Shown: positions 7,772 to 17,337, counted from the first letter of the stretch. The stretch: 36,392 nucleotides of DNA from Caballeronia sordidicola (GCF_002220365.1 NZ_MTHB01000013.1:1-36392), one strand, 5' to 3'. A program made the numbers and translations. Notes: a model not told the origin generated them from the sequence alone.

Positions 7772-7970
7772 TGTCCGCGCCGACTGAATTTTGAGCCACC
7801 GGGCCGATTGAATTTTGAGCCGGGGTGGAGACCGGTCTGAAGCAGAACCGGTTGTGGATAAGTGTATGGGTTTCTGCGCTCGTTGTCCTCCTTCGCATGA
7901 GGATGCGTTGCGCAGGGGCAGCTGCGAAGGGCGTAGCCCGTAGCAGATTCCCCTGCGCCGGCGAACGACG

Positions 7971-8771
7971 TCAGGCTGGTTCGGCCGCGCCCGCGCTGTC
8001 GCCTATGCGCGCCGCTTCGCGCGACCGGATGCGTTTCTTTGCACTGGCGCTGCTATGCCGGAAACGATAGCTTTCGTTGCCGGTCTCCACGATGTGGCAG
8101 TGGTGCGTTAGCCGGTCCAACAACGCCGTGGTCATCTTCGCGTCGCCGAACACACTGGACCATTCGGCGAAGTCCAGATTCGTTGTAACGGCAACGCTCG
8201 TGTGCTCGCACAGGCGGCTCAGAAGATGAAACAGGAGTGCCCCGCCGGCCTGGCTGAAGGGCAAATATCCGAGTTCATCCAGAATGACGAGATCAAGGCG
8301 CAGCAAGCTTGCCGCGATCCGTCCGGCGCGGCCCTGCGCCTTTTCCTGCTCCAGTGCGTTGGCCAGATCCACAGTCGAGTAGAAGCGCACGCGCTTGCCG
8401 TGGTGCGTGATGCCGGCCACGCCGATGGCGGTCGCCAGATGAGTCTTGCCCGAGCCCGGTCCGCCGACCAGAACCAGGTTGTGCGCGCCCTCGGTGAACG
8501 TCATACCGGCCAGTTGCATGACGAGCTGGCGATCGACCGGCGAACCGTCGAAGTCGAAGCCGGCCAGATCACGATGCACCGGGAACTTCGCCGCGTTCAT
8601 CTGGTGGCTGACCGAACGCACGGCCCGATCGGCACTCTCGGCCTGCAATAGCCGTTCAAGCAGCCACTGTGAAGACGCCACCTCGACGTTACCCTGTTCG
8701 AGCATTTCGGCCCAGCCGGCAGCCATGCCGTGCAGCCGCAAGTGTTTGAGTTCGACGATCAGATCACGCAT
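7971..8771 (-). CDS. istB: IS21-family helper ATPase IstB
   Basis: The 266-residue AAA+ ATPase assists the IstA transposase by remodelling target DNA complexes. The Walker A motif is [15 protein letters not shown] and the Walker B motif is [12 protein letters not shown], followed by sensor motifs ([17 protein letters not shown]). ATG 8771 is inside the end of istA (overlap of eight bases), the usual IS21 translational coupling; upstream residues in the open frame are istA sequence read out of frame. The protein appears intact. Confidence 0.93.
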   Translation of the reverse strand: MRDLIVELKHLRLHGMAAGWAEMLEQGNVEVASSQWLLERLLQAESADRAVRSVSHQMNAAKFPVHRDLAGFDFDGSPVDRQLVMQLAGMTFTEGAHNLVLVGGPGSGKTHLATAIGVAGITHHGKRVRFYSTVDLANALEQEKAQGRAGRIAASLLRLDLVILDELGYLPFSQAGGALLFHLLSRLCEHTSVAVTTNLDFAEWSSVFGDAKMTTALLDRLTHHCHIVETGNESYRFRHSSASAKKRIRSREAARIGDSAGAAEPA

Positions 8772-10296
8772 GACCGGCCTCCGGCTGTTGTAGCGCCGGG
8801 CGCAGCCCGTCGTACCGCGATGTGTCGGCAAGCGGCGGTGTCGTCAGTTGTAGCGCCGTATCGATCTTCGGTGGCATCTGCACGCTGCGCATGCGCGACA
8901 GCACATTCACCACATGCTCGACGCTCACGCGCCCGGAGGGCGGCGCCTGCTCCAATGCAAGTTCGACTGCAATCACTATGGCATCCAGACCGCTTTCGGG
9001 TACCAGCGCCAGAACCTTAGCCATTACCCGGTCACCACCTGGCTCGCGCAGTAACGCCCGACGCAGGCGCTGCAGCGGCTCGGGCATATCCAGGAACGGC
9101 GCGCCATTGCGCAGTGCGCCGGGCTTGCGCTGGATCAGCGGGATGTAATGCTGCCAGTCGTAGCGCACCAGACCTTCGTCAGCCAGACGGTCATGTTCGG
9201 CCACCACGGCGTCATCGCCCACCACAACGACGCGACCCGGATAGAGGCGCGTGCTGAGCATCTGGCCTGCAAATTCGCATGGTACCGAGTAGCGGTTGCG
9301 TGCGATCACCACGAGGCAAGTAGACGACACCCGGGCCGCGCGTTCAACGTAACCATCAAACGGTGTTGGCATCGGCATCAGATGGCCGCGCTCCTGCTCG
9401 AATACGTCGGCAACGCTCAGGTCCCGATAGTCCGGATGCTTCACCTGCTCCCACAACGACCGGCACCGGCTCGCCAGCCATGCATTCAGATCGGCGAAAC
9501 TGCCGAATCGCTGCTCGCGCGCTTCAATCCAGATACGCCGGCGGCTGTCCTGCACGTTCTTCTCGACGACGCCTTTCTCCCAGCCGCTGGCCACGTTGCA
9601 GAAGTCCGCGTCAAACAGGTAGTGCGCGCACATCACTGCGAAACGCGGATTTACCGTGCGACCCTTGCCTTTGTGAACCTTGTCGACCGCCGTCTTCATG
9701 TTGTCGTAGATGCCACGACGGGCCACCCCGCCGAAGGCCGTGAACGAGCGCGTATGGGCGTCGAACAGCATCTCGTGACCCTGGCTTGGGTAGGCCACGA
9801 GCCAGAACGCCCGCGACGCGCACAGCTTCATGTGCGACACCTGCAGCTTGCGGTAAATGCCGCCGACAACCAGTCCTTCCTCGGACCAATCAAACTGGAA
9901 CGCTTCGCCCAGCTCGAATTGCAGCGGCACAAACGCCGACTTCGAAACCGCTTGGCCTTCGCCTTGCCGCCAGACCCGGATGAAGTCGGTCACCCGCGAA
10001 TAGCAGCCATCGTAGCCGCTCGCCTTGATCTCCTGGAACAGCATCCAGGCGGTGCGCCGCTCTTTCTTCGCCCGCCTCGCGTCCACGCTGAGCGCCTGCA
10101 CCAGCGCCTCGTGAAACGGTGTCAGCCGGGTCGACTGCGAGCGCCTCTGATACTTCGGTTCTTCCTGAATCTCCATGCTCAGGTATTTGCTAATCGTGTT
10201 GCGCGACAGGCTTGTGAGACGCGCTATCTCGCGTACCGACTTGTTCTGGCGGTGGAACATCCGCCGCACCTTGCCAATCATCGTCATCGGGATCAT
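8764..10296 (-). CDS. istA: IS21-family transposase IstA
   Basis: The roughly 510-residue DDE transposase starts with an HTH ([30 protein letters not shown]). The catalytic core shows [10 protein letters not shown] (first Asp), [11 protein letters not shown] (second Asp) and [17 protein letters not shown] (Glu), followed by a beta-barrel-like C-terminal part. ATG 10296 follows a GGG-rich stretch; ATGs slightly downstream (MTMIGKVRR) are also possible. The gene overlaps istB by eight bases and is full-length with no lesion seen, so the element may still be active. Confidence 0.92.
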   Translation of the reverse strand: MIPMTMIGKVRRMFHRQNKSVREIARLTSLSRNTISKYLSMEIQEEPKYQRRSQSTRLTPFHEALVQALSVDARRAKKERRTAWMLFQEIKASGYDGCYSRVTDFIRVWRQGEGQAVSKSAFVPLQFELGEAFQFDWSEEGLVVGGIYRKLQVSHMKLCASRAFWLVAYPSQGHEMLFDAHTRSFTAFGGVARRGIYDNMKTAVDKVHKGKGRTVNPRFAVMCAHYLFDADFCNVASGWEKGVVEKNVQDSRRRIWIEAREQRFGSFADLNAWLASRCRSLWEQVKHPDYRDLSVADVFEQERGHLMPMPTPFDGYVERAARVSSTCLVVIARNRYSVPCEFAGQMLSTRLYPGRVVVVGDDAVVAEHDRLADEGLVRYDWQHYIPLIQRKPGALRNGAPFLDMPEPLQRLRRALLREPGGDRVMAKVLALVPESGLDAIVIAVELALEQAPPSGRVSVEHVVNVLSRMRSVQMPPKIDTALQLTTPPLADTSRYDGLRPALQQPEAGHA

Positions 10297-10379
10297 CCCC
10301 AAACACCCTGCCTGAAAAACTAGCAGGATAGGTTGATTACCCGGCTCAATTTTCAGTCGGCGCGATCCCTACAAGTGGC

Positions 10380-10553
10380 TCAATTTTCGGTCGGCGTAAA
10401 CAGCCGGGGGAACGCGAGCAGGAAGGCGCGCTCGTCGTCGCTCCAGAGATCGTCGTAGCGCGCGGCGAGCCATTCGAGGGCCGTCTCGAAGTTCAGCAGA
10501 TAGTAGAAGCGCCGCTGAAAATTGGCTGGGGAGGTGTGAGCGAGAGTTTTCAT
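10380..10553 (-). pseudogene. N-terminal fragment of VRR-NUC domain protein, cut by IS21
   Basis: From ATG 10553 the minus strand reads MKTLAHTSPANFQRRFYYLL, then NFETALEWLAARYDDLWSDDERAFLLAFPRL. This is the start of the VRR-NUC nuclease proteins that often accompany DinG-like helicases in Burkholderia-type genomes. Native sequence ends at the IS21 terminus (10402), and the frame stops in the IS at 10380, giving 57 residues. The nuclease domain is absent from the window. A LexA-type palindrome directly abuts the ATG, so there is no room for a ribosome site; the original message was leaderless or used another start. Confidence 0.65.
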
Positions 10554-10579
10554 AAAAACTGTACGTATATACAGTTTTT
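10554..10579. promoter_or_regulatory. LexA (SOS) box upstream of VRR-NUC fragment
   Basis: A perfect 10-bp inverted repeat (AAAAACTGTA and TACAGTTTTT at 10554-10563 and 10570-10579) contains CTGT-N8-ACAG at 10559-10574. This is the gamma/betaproteobacterial LexA consensus form. It sits immediately before the ATG of a DNA-repair-type gene. LexA binding is inferred from the match. Confidence 0.75.
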
Positions 10580-10723
10580 ATAATACCAGCGCTGTCTGTC
10601 ATAGAAAACGTCTGCTCGCACTCATGCACGACGTGGGCCAGAATCATCACACTGCGACGGCACTTGATAAAGGCCGTCGCCGATCCCATGCCCTTCGAAC
10701 CAGTGCCGTCGCAACGGCCGCTT

Positions 10724-12391
10724 CCGGCCCAGAGTGTGTCAAAACCCCAATAACAAGGGCTGGCCAGAACAGTGCCAACGGCGGCGGACCAAAGCGTCGT
10801 CCGTAGAAGGTTCTGATGCCGTAGAGTCGCGTGAGCGAGACGATGAGGTGCGATCCTCCTCCCTGCCCATCAACTCGCCGCTTGCACGCTTCGATCTTGA
10901 ATCGCCCGGATCAGGTCTGTCGAGCCGAGTAGTTTGATGACCCGCTTCATGTTATATGCCAGCACGTGCAAACTCATCTCCGTGCTGACCTTCTCAATAG
11001 TTCTGGTCAGGAAATGTGTTGCGCCCATCCAGGCCTTGATCGTCCCGAACGGATGCTCGACGGTTTGCCTCCGGATACGCATCATTTCCGGTGCATGGTC
11101 AAGGCGCGCTTGCATCTGTTCGAGAACCGCCTGATGTTCCCAGCGACTCACTCGTCGCTGAATGCTGGGCGTGCACTTGTCCTTTAGCGTGCATTGCTGG
11201 CAATTCGAACTCCAGTAGCGATGAAGTCTCAGACCGCTCTCCACGGTTGCATACCGCCAGATCAGACGCTCACCCGCCGGGCAGGAATATTCGTTCTTCG
11301 CTGCGTCATAGATAAAGTCGTCCTTGCCGAACCGACCATCGGCAGTGGCAGCCGAGGTGACCGACTTTGGCACGAACACTGTAATGCCTGCCTCATGACA
11401 CGCGAGGATTTCTTCGCTCTTGAAGTACCCTCGATCAGCGACGACGGTGAGATTATCAACGCCCATTTCCGCGCGTGCGAGGCGCGACATCGACGTGAGT
11501 TTGTCCCGGTCGAGGCCGGTGTTCGTAACCTCATGGGCAACAATGAGATGGTGCTTCGCATCGACCGCCGTTTGCACGTTATAGCCAACCATGCCCGTGC
11601 CTCGCGTCTTCATTGAGCGCGCATCGGGATCAGTCAGCGACAGTTGCTTGTCGGGTGCCGCATTGAGTTGCACCTCGATATCCCTGAGCACCTGCATCTG
11701 CTCCTTGAGCGCCGCAATCTTGTCGTGCAAGCGTTCTGTCTTTGCCTTCGCAATCACCGGCTCCTGACGGTCAGCCGTCTCAAGCGCTACGAGATAGCGA
11801 TTGATGCTCGACTCGATATCTTCCATGCGTCGCTTCAGCTTCGCGCTGGTGAAGTTGCGGTCCCGATTGTTGACAGCCTTGAACTTGCTGCCATCAATCG
11901 CGACTAGGGCATCGGAGAATAGATCGAGCTGCTGGCACAGCATCACAAACTGCCGGCACACGGCTCGAATGGCCTTCCCGTTATCTTTGCGGAAACGGGC
12001 AATCGTCTTGAAGTCTGGCATCAATCGCCCCGTCAACCACATCAGTTCGATATTGCGTTGAGCCTCGCGCTCCAGTCGTCGACTGGACTGAATGCGATTG
12101 AGATAGCCGTAGATGTATATCTTCAGCATGACTTCGGGATGATATGACGGCCTGCCAGTATCAGCTGGTTCAACTCCGTCAAAGCCCAGTTGACCAAGGT
12201 CGAGTTCGTCGACGAACACGTCGATCACGCGGACAGGATTCGTGTCCGTTACGTAATCGTCGAGCGATTCAGGAAGAAGGATGCTTTGCGTACGACTGTC
12301 GCCTTGAATAAAACGCTTCATCTCGTTCGCCCCGTAACCCGGTGCCACCATGATAGGTGTTCAAAATGCGTTTTGACACACTCTGGGCCGG
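10724..12391 (-). mobile_element. IS1182-family insertion sequence, intact
   Basis: Perfect 22-bp inverted repeats at 10724-10745 and 12370-12391 carry the core CAGAGTGTGTCAAAAC preceded by CCGGCC. They bound one full-length transposase gene. The outermost CCGG is itself palindromic, so part of the 22 bp may be a target duplication rather than IS. The total length of about 1.67 kb fits the family. The element is inserted close to the SOS-controlled VRR-NUC fragment and looks potentially active. Confidence 0.85.
10870..12321 (-). CDS. IS1182-family transposase
   Basis: The 483-residue transposase has a DUF772-type N-terminus (RPSYHPEVMLKIYIYGYLNRI, SSRRLEREAQRNIELMWLTG) and an IS4/DDE core. 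Key residues are in LVAIDGSKFKAVN (Asp), TVVADRGYFKSEE (Asp) and TVEHPFGTIKAWMG (Glu). Between them lie a charged helical insertion and a Cys cluster (CPAGE, NCQQCTLKDKC). ATG 12321 (MKRFIQGDSR) matches the usual family start; an ATG ten codons upstream is also open. No lesion is visible. Confidence 0.92.
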   Translation of the reverse strand: MKRFIQGDSRTQSILLPESLDDYVTDTNPVRVIDVFVDELDLGQLGFDGVEPADTGRPSYHPEVMLKIYIYGYLNRIQSSRRLEREAQRNIELMWLTGRLMPDFKTIARFRKDNGKAIRAVCRQFVMLCQQLDLFSDALVAIDGSKFKAVNNRDRNFTSAKLKRRMEDIESSINRYLVALETADRQEPVIAKAKTERLHDKIAALKEQMQVLRDIEVQLNAAPDKQLSLTDPDARSMKTRGTGMVGYNVQTAVDAKHHLIVAHEVTNTGLDRDKLTSMSRLARAEMGVDNLTVVADRGYFKSEEILACHEAGITVFVPKSVTSAATADGRFGKDDFIYDAAKNEYSCPAGERLIWRYATVESGLRLHRYWSSNCQQCTLKDKCTPSIQRRVSRWEHQAVLEQMQARLDHAPEMMRIRRQTVEHPFGTIKAWMGATHFLTRTIEKVSTEMSLHVLAYNMKRVIKLLGSTDLIRAIQDRSVQAAS

Positions 12392-12721
12392 ACCCGGTCC
12401 GACGTAGAATCGGCGAAAAGAGATCGGGTCAACGGATCTGCGTTACGTAGAAGTCGACCGGCACTTTGTCAAAACGCGTGGCGCTACGACCTAGCTAGAA
12501 AGTCGGCTTGTAAGAACGCTCAATAGGGGAGTCGTAACCCTCCGGGTAGGGTGAATCGACCCCCTGAAACCTAGTGTTTTTGAATTTGACACAGCCTCGA
12601 CCCACATGTAACGGTCGTGGTGATCGATATCGGACATTGAAAGGTTTCCCGGCAATGATGCGCGGCCAAACCGGAGAGCCTCTTTCGCCTTGACGAGAGG
12701 CGCAGAGAGTCAACGGAAAAC
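12392..12721. other. 330-bp stretch without a recognisable gene
   Basis: No frame on either strand gives a recognisable protein. Overlapping minus-strand readings that run into the membrane-protein gene are out-of-frame with it. No hairpin followed by a T-run was noticed after the membrane-protein stop at 12722. Confidence 0.4.
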
Positions 12722-13123
12722 TTATCCGAAAACCCGAACCCATGCCGTCCGAAGACGTCGCGCGTGGTCTTCGAAGAGATACGAGGCAGCCAGCGCAAAG
12801 AGACCTGCAATAACACCCGTTACGATGTGCTCGACGTAGGGAATGCGATAGTGACTCGCATGGGAAAAGGCGTCGCCTACCGTCGTCAGGATGCCGACGA
12901 TCAGCGAATTGCCGTATCGATTCGCGTAGAGCTTCGCCGCAGGCGTGAAAGTCAAAAGGACAGCCAGGAGTCCGGTGAGCAGACCTGTGTGGAATGCAAT
13001 CGTCCAGTGGCCAAGGCTCATAATATTGCCCCAACTCCCCGGCATGCAGGTCATGCACGCACTGGTCGGCTGCCAGAAACGCTGGATAAACAGTCGGAAG
13101 CGGAGCTTCCACTCAGCTGACAT
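12722..13123 (-). CDS. Small multi-pass membrane protein, unknown function
   Basis: The 133-residue protein is probably a real gene because it has clear membrane segments with polar loops. There are three hydrophobic stretches: residues about 38-62 (WTIAFHTGLLTGLLAVLLTF), about 72-88 (NSLIVGILTTVGDAF) and about 98-118 (HIVTGVIAGLFALAASYLF). The N-terminal region carries a CMTC pair before PGSWGNIMSLGHW that could be redox-active or bind metal. A GGAA about ten bases before ATG 13123 is a modest ribosome site. I do not recognise a named family. It stands alone between IS1182 and a divergent flavin hydroxylase. Confidence 0.65.
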   Translation of the reverse strand: MSAEWKLRFRLFIQRFWQPTSACMTCMPGSWGNIMSLGHWTIAFHTGLLTGLLAVLLTFTPAAKLYANRYGNSLIVGILTTVGDAFSHASHYRIPYVEHIVTGVIAGLFALAASYLFEDHARRLRTAWVRVFG

Positions 13124-13826
13124 GACGTATTTCCGATCAATGCCGTTTCAACGGCCGGAACATCATAGGTATCGCCGGAGCAGCTTCCGGTCTTTCAACC
13201 AGTTTGCCATCCTTGTCATGGGTGCGTTAAATCTGCACACTGTCGACGCCCGATAGTAACTTAGTCATGGTGAAATACTACACCGTGAATGGACGGCCGC
13301 CGTTTCAACCGTGACCGAAATTCGGCCGCCGCGTTCGATGCGGCGCCATCGATGACGGCTTCGAACGAGCGCTCCACGCGAAGTTAGGTTCCGAACTTGA
13401 CCCTTGCGGGTCGATCGTCATCGAACGCATCCGATGTTCGCTTGCGATATACAAAGGTCATTCGGTTCTCGAATCCGTCCGGCGTCCAGCCAGTGGTTGC
13501 AGCGGATCAATGCCGTTGATCGCGGCGACCCAGACCTTGGCATTCTCACGCCGCCGTATGATCCGCAAACTACTGATCAGCCCGATCAACCAGATTGCCT
13601 GCCGCCCCTGTTGCCGTCTCATTGTCACGATGCTATAAAGCTGTGTCGGAAAAGGCAGACTTGGTTTGGTAAGCCCAAGTCCTTTCGGTAACGAAAGCTC
13701 TGGTCTTTGGCCTCGCGCACAAGATTCCCACGACGAACATTTGACGCTGCATTGGCGTCTGAACGTTCGTCCGTGTGGATCTCAACCGAGAAACGCTCCG
13801 GTCGGACTTCGACACAGGAGCGGTTC
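13124..13826. other. 703-bp divergent intergenic region, no gene seen
   Basis: The region between the minus-strand membrane protein and the plus-strand flavin hydroxylase was read in all frames; nothing recognisable was found. The hydroxylase frame stays open upstream to 13707, but that extension is Arg/Ser-rich and lies before a good ribosome site. A short inverted repeat GGTG-N8-CACC occurs near 13269-13284. It is larger than needed for two promoters and may contain decayed DNA. Confidence 0.4.
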
Positions 13827-15386
13827 ATGCGCACACATCATTCAGATATCTACGACGTTGTAATTGCCGGGGCCGGTCCCGTCGGTCTGTTCCTCGCTTC
13901 CGAGTTGCGCCTGTCTGACATCTCGGTCCTGGTGCTGGAGCAAGCCGAAAGCCCGCATTCCACTTTAAAGCGCCTTCCATTCGGCATGCGCGGACTCTCG
14001 GCGCTTACCCTTGACTCGCTACATCGCCGAGGACTGCTGGACGAGGTAGTCGCGATGCAGCGTGAAAGCGATGCCGCAGGCAAGACAGCGAGCACCCCGC
14101 ATTGGATGGGACAGCAGCGCCGAGCGGCCGGCCACTTCGCTGGCATCCAGTTCTATCGCGACAATATCGACACCTCAAAGTGGCCGTATCGCCTGCCAAG
14201 CCCGGCCGGCACCAGCATGGCGATCGCAGTAGAAACACTCGAAACCGTCTTGGCCAAGCGCGCTATTGCGATGGGCGTTAAGATCCGGCGCGGCTTAAGC
14301 GTCGACGCAATTCATGCTTCAGACGGCGAGGTGAGCGTCCATGCGGGCGGCCAAACTTTTGTCGGACAGTGGATTGTCGGTTGCGATGGTGGCCGCAGCG
14401 CAATACGCAAGGCGGCGGCGTTCGAATTCGTTGGCACCGATCCCGAATTCACCGGGTATTCCGTCGAAGTCGAATTGGCTGACCCCGAGGCACTTCGACC
14501 CGGCCGGCACTACACGCCAACCGGTATGTTCACCTATGCGCAGCCCGGCACCATCGCGATGGTGGAATTCGATGGCGGCGTCTTTCACCGAATCCACCCA
14601 ATCACGCTAGAGCACGTGCAAGCGGTGTTGCGCCGGGTGTCCGGCACTGATATCACCCTGACGAAACTTCAGCTCGCTACCACTTGGACGGATCGCGCTT
14701 TCCAGACGACGACCTACCGCAAAGGGCGCGTGCTGCTAGCGGGCGATGCTGCGCACATCCATTCTCCATTGGGCGGTCAAGGGCTCAATCTGGGTCTGGG
14801 AGACGCGATGAACCTGGGCTGGAAGCTGGCATCGACTATCCGCGGCGACGCGCCGAGCGATCTCCTCGACAGCTATGAGCGAGAGCGGCATCCGGTGGGA
14901 GCAGACGTTCTCGACTGGTCGCGCGCGCAGGTTGCACTTATGCGCCCCACGCAGAGCACACGCGCGCTTGCAGCAGTCATCCGTGATTTGATCGAGACCC
15001 GCGATGGCGCAACCTATTTCGCTGAGCGTGTGTGGGGCGTATCGCTGCGCTACGACCTTGGCTGCGACCATCCACTGGCCGGCCGCAGCGCGCCTGATTT
15101 CGAGCTAATCGACGGAACTAAAATCGGCAGCCAATTGCGCGATGGCAAGGGCCTGCTCCTGCAATTCGACTCGAGCGCGTCGCTTCAGGCGCTTGCAAGC
15201 GGTTGGCGAGAGCAGGTTACCTATGTCGCGAGCGATGCCAAGGAACGGCTGGGGTTGAGCGCTGTACTGCTGCGTCCTGACGGATTTGTCGCTTGGGTGA
15301 GTGAAGCAACTCCTTGCGCCAAAGAATTTGCCGTAGCCTTGACGAGATGGTTCGGCGGATCCAGAGATGCGGTCGGATCCGCTTAA
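13827..15386 (+). CDS. FAD-dependent aromatic monooxygenase (PheA/TfdB type)
   Basis: The 519-residue class A flavin hydroxylase inserts one oxygen into an aromatic or polyketide substrate using NAD(P)H. The Rossmann motif GAGPVG is at residues 15-20, the DG motif is in IVGCDGGRSAIRKAA, and the GD motif is in VLLAGDAAHIHSPLGGQGLNLGLGDAMNLGWKLA. The C-terminal 100 residues (GRSAPDFELIDGTKIGSQL, then DGFVAWVS) form the thioredoxin-like domain seen in phenol hydroxylase- and rifampicin-monooxygenase-like members. ATG 13827 has AGGAG eight bases upstream. It appears as a single gene without pathway partners, so the substrate cannot be given; drug or xenobiotic modification is as possible as catabolism. 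Confidence 0.88.
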   Translation: MRTHHSDIYDVVIAGAGPVGLFLASELRLSDISVLVLEQAESPHSTLKRLPFGMRGLSALTLDSLHRRGLLDEVVAMQRESDAAGKTASTPHWMGQQRRAAGHFAGIQFYRDNIDTSKWPYRLPSPAGTSMAIAVETLETVLAKRAIAMGVKIRRGLSVDAIHASDGEVSVHAGGQTFVGQWIVGCDGGRSAIRKAAAFEFVGTDPEFTGYSVEVELADPEALRPGRHYTPTGMFTYAQPGTIAMVEFDGGVFHRIHPITLEHVQAVLRRVSGTDITLTKLQLATTWTDRAFQTTTYRKGRVLLAGDAAHIHSPLGGQGLNLGLGDAMNLGWKLASTIRGDAPSDLLDSYERERHPVGADVLDWSRAQVALMRPTQSTRALAAVIRDLIETRDGATYFAERVWGVSLRYDLGCDHPLAGRSAPDFELIDGTKIGSQLRDGKGLLLQFDSSASLQALASGWREQVTYVASDAKERLGLSAVLLRPDGFVAWVSEATPCAKEFAVALTRWFGGSRDAVGSA

Positions 15387-15574
15387 TCGATAGCGTCATC
15401 GGCATGGCCGCTTTACCTGAACATCAGCCGTTCGAATGTCGTTTCGATCGTCCGAGCAGATGTCCCTTCATGGCCGATAGCGCCAGTTCAATTAAGGCCC
15501 CTGAAGCCGGCATCGCGGAGACTGCGACGAGCTCGCCAACAACCGCAAAGGCCGATGACCGGCCGAGAGGCGCG

Positions 15575-15880
15575 AAGACATGGATTACGAACACCCCCCG
15601 CGCCTACCCACGCGAGGTGAGTGAATTTATGGCCCGATGCCAGCAGATCGGTTTCACGTCGATCACGGGCGTGTCGCCACCGTATGTGATCGACTGGAAC
15701 GAACTCCATACCAAGACGTTGTCGCCGCCAACCATCAACAGCACGTGGCCCAAATCAGTGACCCTTTTGACTGGCTCGTGATCGGCCAGGTAGTGCCGCG
15801 CGATCCGGCTGCCTCGGTGTGCGGACCGAGCCACTCGCGCGCCAGCGCAAAGCTACTGTGCTCGACGAGGCGGCAGCACC
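15575..15880 (+). pseudogene. Degenerate tyrosine recombinase fragment
   Basis: Two plus-strand frames joined near 15740 reproduce the N-terminal domain of the intact integrase at 22667-23629. The first frame gives NTPRAYPREVSEFMARC, GFTSITGVSPPYVIDWNELHTKTLSPPTIN; the second gives QQHVAQISDPFDWLVIGQVVP and RDPAASVCGPSHSRASAK. The intact gene has matching NTRRAYAHAVSEF, LSPPTVKQH, FDWLMIGQVVP and NPAASVRGPSHS. The catalytic domain is missing. The divergence shows this is an old copy or relative, not a recent duplication. It lies on the left side of the secreted-protein cluster, in the same orientation as the intact gene. Confidence 0.75.
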
Positions 15881-16705
15881 ATCGAAAAGGCGCTCTTATT
15901 GGGGAGCCGCCCGACTTGCCGCACCGCAACTATCGCCAACGCCAGCCTTCAATCGCAATCAAAATTGAGTTCTATGGTTTGTAAATTAGCTAATCGTATA
16001 CTTAAAATCGTTCATAACATTATGTCAAATCGATTCGGCATACTGGTTAAAGAACCTCCGATGCATTACATAACTTTGTCACTGCATTGTGTCTGGCTTG
16101 CCGATAAATCGATCACAGCCACCAAAAAAGATCAACTTGCATTCACTGCCTGACTTTCGTCTTCGCCTCGAGAGGCTGCGGTGATCGCTGTGGGCCGATG
16201 TGACTGGCTATCATCAACACGGAACTGCCCCTGAATTGCTTACATCTTCGTGAGCGCATCCAAAGTGCAACGGACGCTCGTCGCGCCAAGTGATCGGCGA
16301 GTTTTCGAGTACAGCGGTCCCTCGTCTTTTCGATGTCGCGTCAGATACTCGGTTGCGTAGTCGCTTGTCTTGGGCGGACGCAACGTCGTACCGACGCCCC
16401 TTATACTCGGCCGGATACACCAGAGTTAAGTATGTACGGCTCGCCGTCCGACCATCGCCCTACTTTCCGACGGTCGTTGACCGCACCCAGCCTCGCGATC
16501 ACGTTGGCTCTGACGAGCTTCAACTTCGTAGGGGTCAATCTGCGAGATGCGCTTAATCCTCGCGATGAGATGCAGCTCGTCGGCAGATTGTTGATCTGCC
16601 ATCCGGGCGGTGGCTCAGCTGGCCCACATGCGGCGCACAAGGAAACGGCAGGAGCCCGCAAGTCGACGACGCCGTCAGGTCTTGGGGCCGGCCGCCCCCG
16701 ATGCG
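15881..16705. other. About 800 bp without a recognisable gene, AT-rich in part
   Basis: Bases about 15950-16150 are clearly richer in A+T than their surroundings, with runs such as TTTGTAAATTAGCTAATCG. The remaining part was read in six frames without finding a recognisable protein. It lies downstream of the five-gene cluster on that cluster's strand and right of the integrase remnant, and is probably decayed mobile DNA. No obvious terminator hairpin with a T-run was seen after the DUF4410 gene. Confidence 0.4.
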
Positions 16706-17269
16706 CTAACGCGGATTAATCTGCTTCACGACATCAGCCACGATGGCACGGGTCTGCCTGTCAGTAGTCGGTGCGAAGATGCCCTGCCATGCTGAAGACT
16801 TGGTGTTGTAGGAGCGCTCCCCGAATACCTGGTCAGTCTGCAGGTCGCGGAAAGTCACCTTGGCTTGCATGAAAGCATTGCCTGTCATGATCCCAAATGC
16901 GATCCGTGCACCTTGAGAGACGAAGTGGTAGTCGTCAACATAGACATCCACGACTGTGCCGGCGCCGCTCCGGGATGCTATTCCTGCGCTTTCATCGATG
17001 AAGTTAAGTCCGTCCGGGTTTGAGGCACCTTGCATGGCTTCTCGCCATTCTGTCTGCACCTGCGGCCAGTCGGACGAAGCAGTGGCTACCTTTGATCCGT
17101 TCATACGCAAAATAACTGTATGGGTCGAAGCAGGAGGAACGACGATACCGGATACCGAGGTTCTTTCACCCGACGGCGCATTGTCTTGGGTCTGCAGCGT
17201 GGCGGCGCACCCGCCGAATAAAGCTGTGCTTGCGCTCACGATAAGAATCGATAGTAGTCGTCTCTGCAT
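16706..17269 (-). CDS. DUF4410-like outer-membrane lipoprotein
   Basis: The 187-residue protein has a lipoprotein signal (RRLLSILIVSASTALFGGC, lipobox LFGGC), and so is probably anchored in the outer membrane facing the periplasm. The middle part (SGAGTVVDVYVDDYHFVSQG, ARIAFGIMTGNAFMQAKVTF, RDLQTDQVFGERSYN) matches the DUF4410 pattern, a family of lipoproteins of unknown function. ATG 17269 is preferred over a TTG at 17281 because it leads directly into the signal peptide. It is the last gene of the five-gene minus-strand cluster, 180 bp after the CsgG-like gene, and may also have its own promoter. Confidence 0.75.
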   Translation of the reverse strand: MQRRLLSILIVSASTALFGGCAATLQTQDNAPSGERTSVSGIVVPPASTHTVILRMNGSKVATASSDWPQVQTEWREAMQGASNPDGLNFIDESAGIASRSGAGTVVDVYVDDYHFVSQGARIAFGIMTGNAFMQAKVTFRDLQTDQVFGERSYNTKSSAWQGIFAPTTDRQTRAIVADVVKQINPR

Positions 17270-17337
17270 TTGAGTGTCCAAATTGATGAAATCGTTTTTT
17301 CGAATGGAAATGCAAACTCTTTATCGGCATGAGATCG

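Larger units (their letters stand above)
7772..10402 (-). mobile_element. IS21-family insertion sequence, intact
   Basis: The 2631-bp element has TGT ends. The left end and the complement of the right end share a 26-bp imperfect inverted repeat (TGT, then CGCCGACTGAATTTTGAGCC-like). A second copy of the GACTGAA-TTTGAGCC motif follows just inside each end, giving the tandem terminal repeats usual for IS21. It encodes istA and istB in overlapping order. The flanks show no convincing 4-8 bp duplication. Its right end interrupts the VRR-NUC gene, whose remainder is not on the left flank, so a deletion or recombination took place at this element. Confidence 0.88.

Noticed and set aside
7473..7898. 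N-terminal extension of exonuclease III
   Set aside because: The conserved family N-terminus MKIATFNINGIRS begins at 7472, and the extension runs into the IS21 end.
9148..10323. Long plus-strand open frame (391 aa)
   Set aside because: It lies antisense to istA, is His/Arg/Pro-rich and has no family motif; it is a shadow of the high-GC transposase gene.
12495..13112. Minus-strand open frame (205 aa) overlapping the small membrane protein
   Set aside because: It is in another frame of the same strand, has no hydrophobic pattern or ribosome site, and the 133-aa reading is better.
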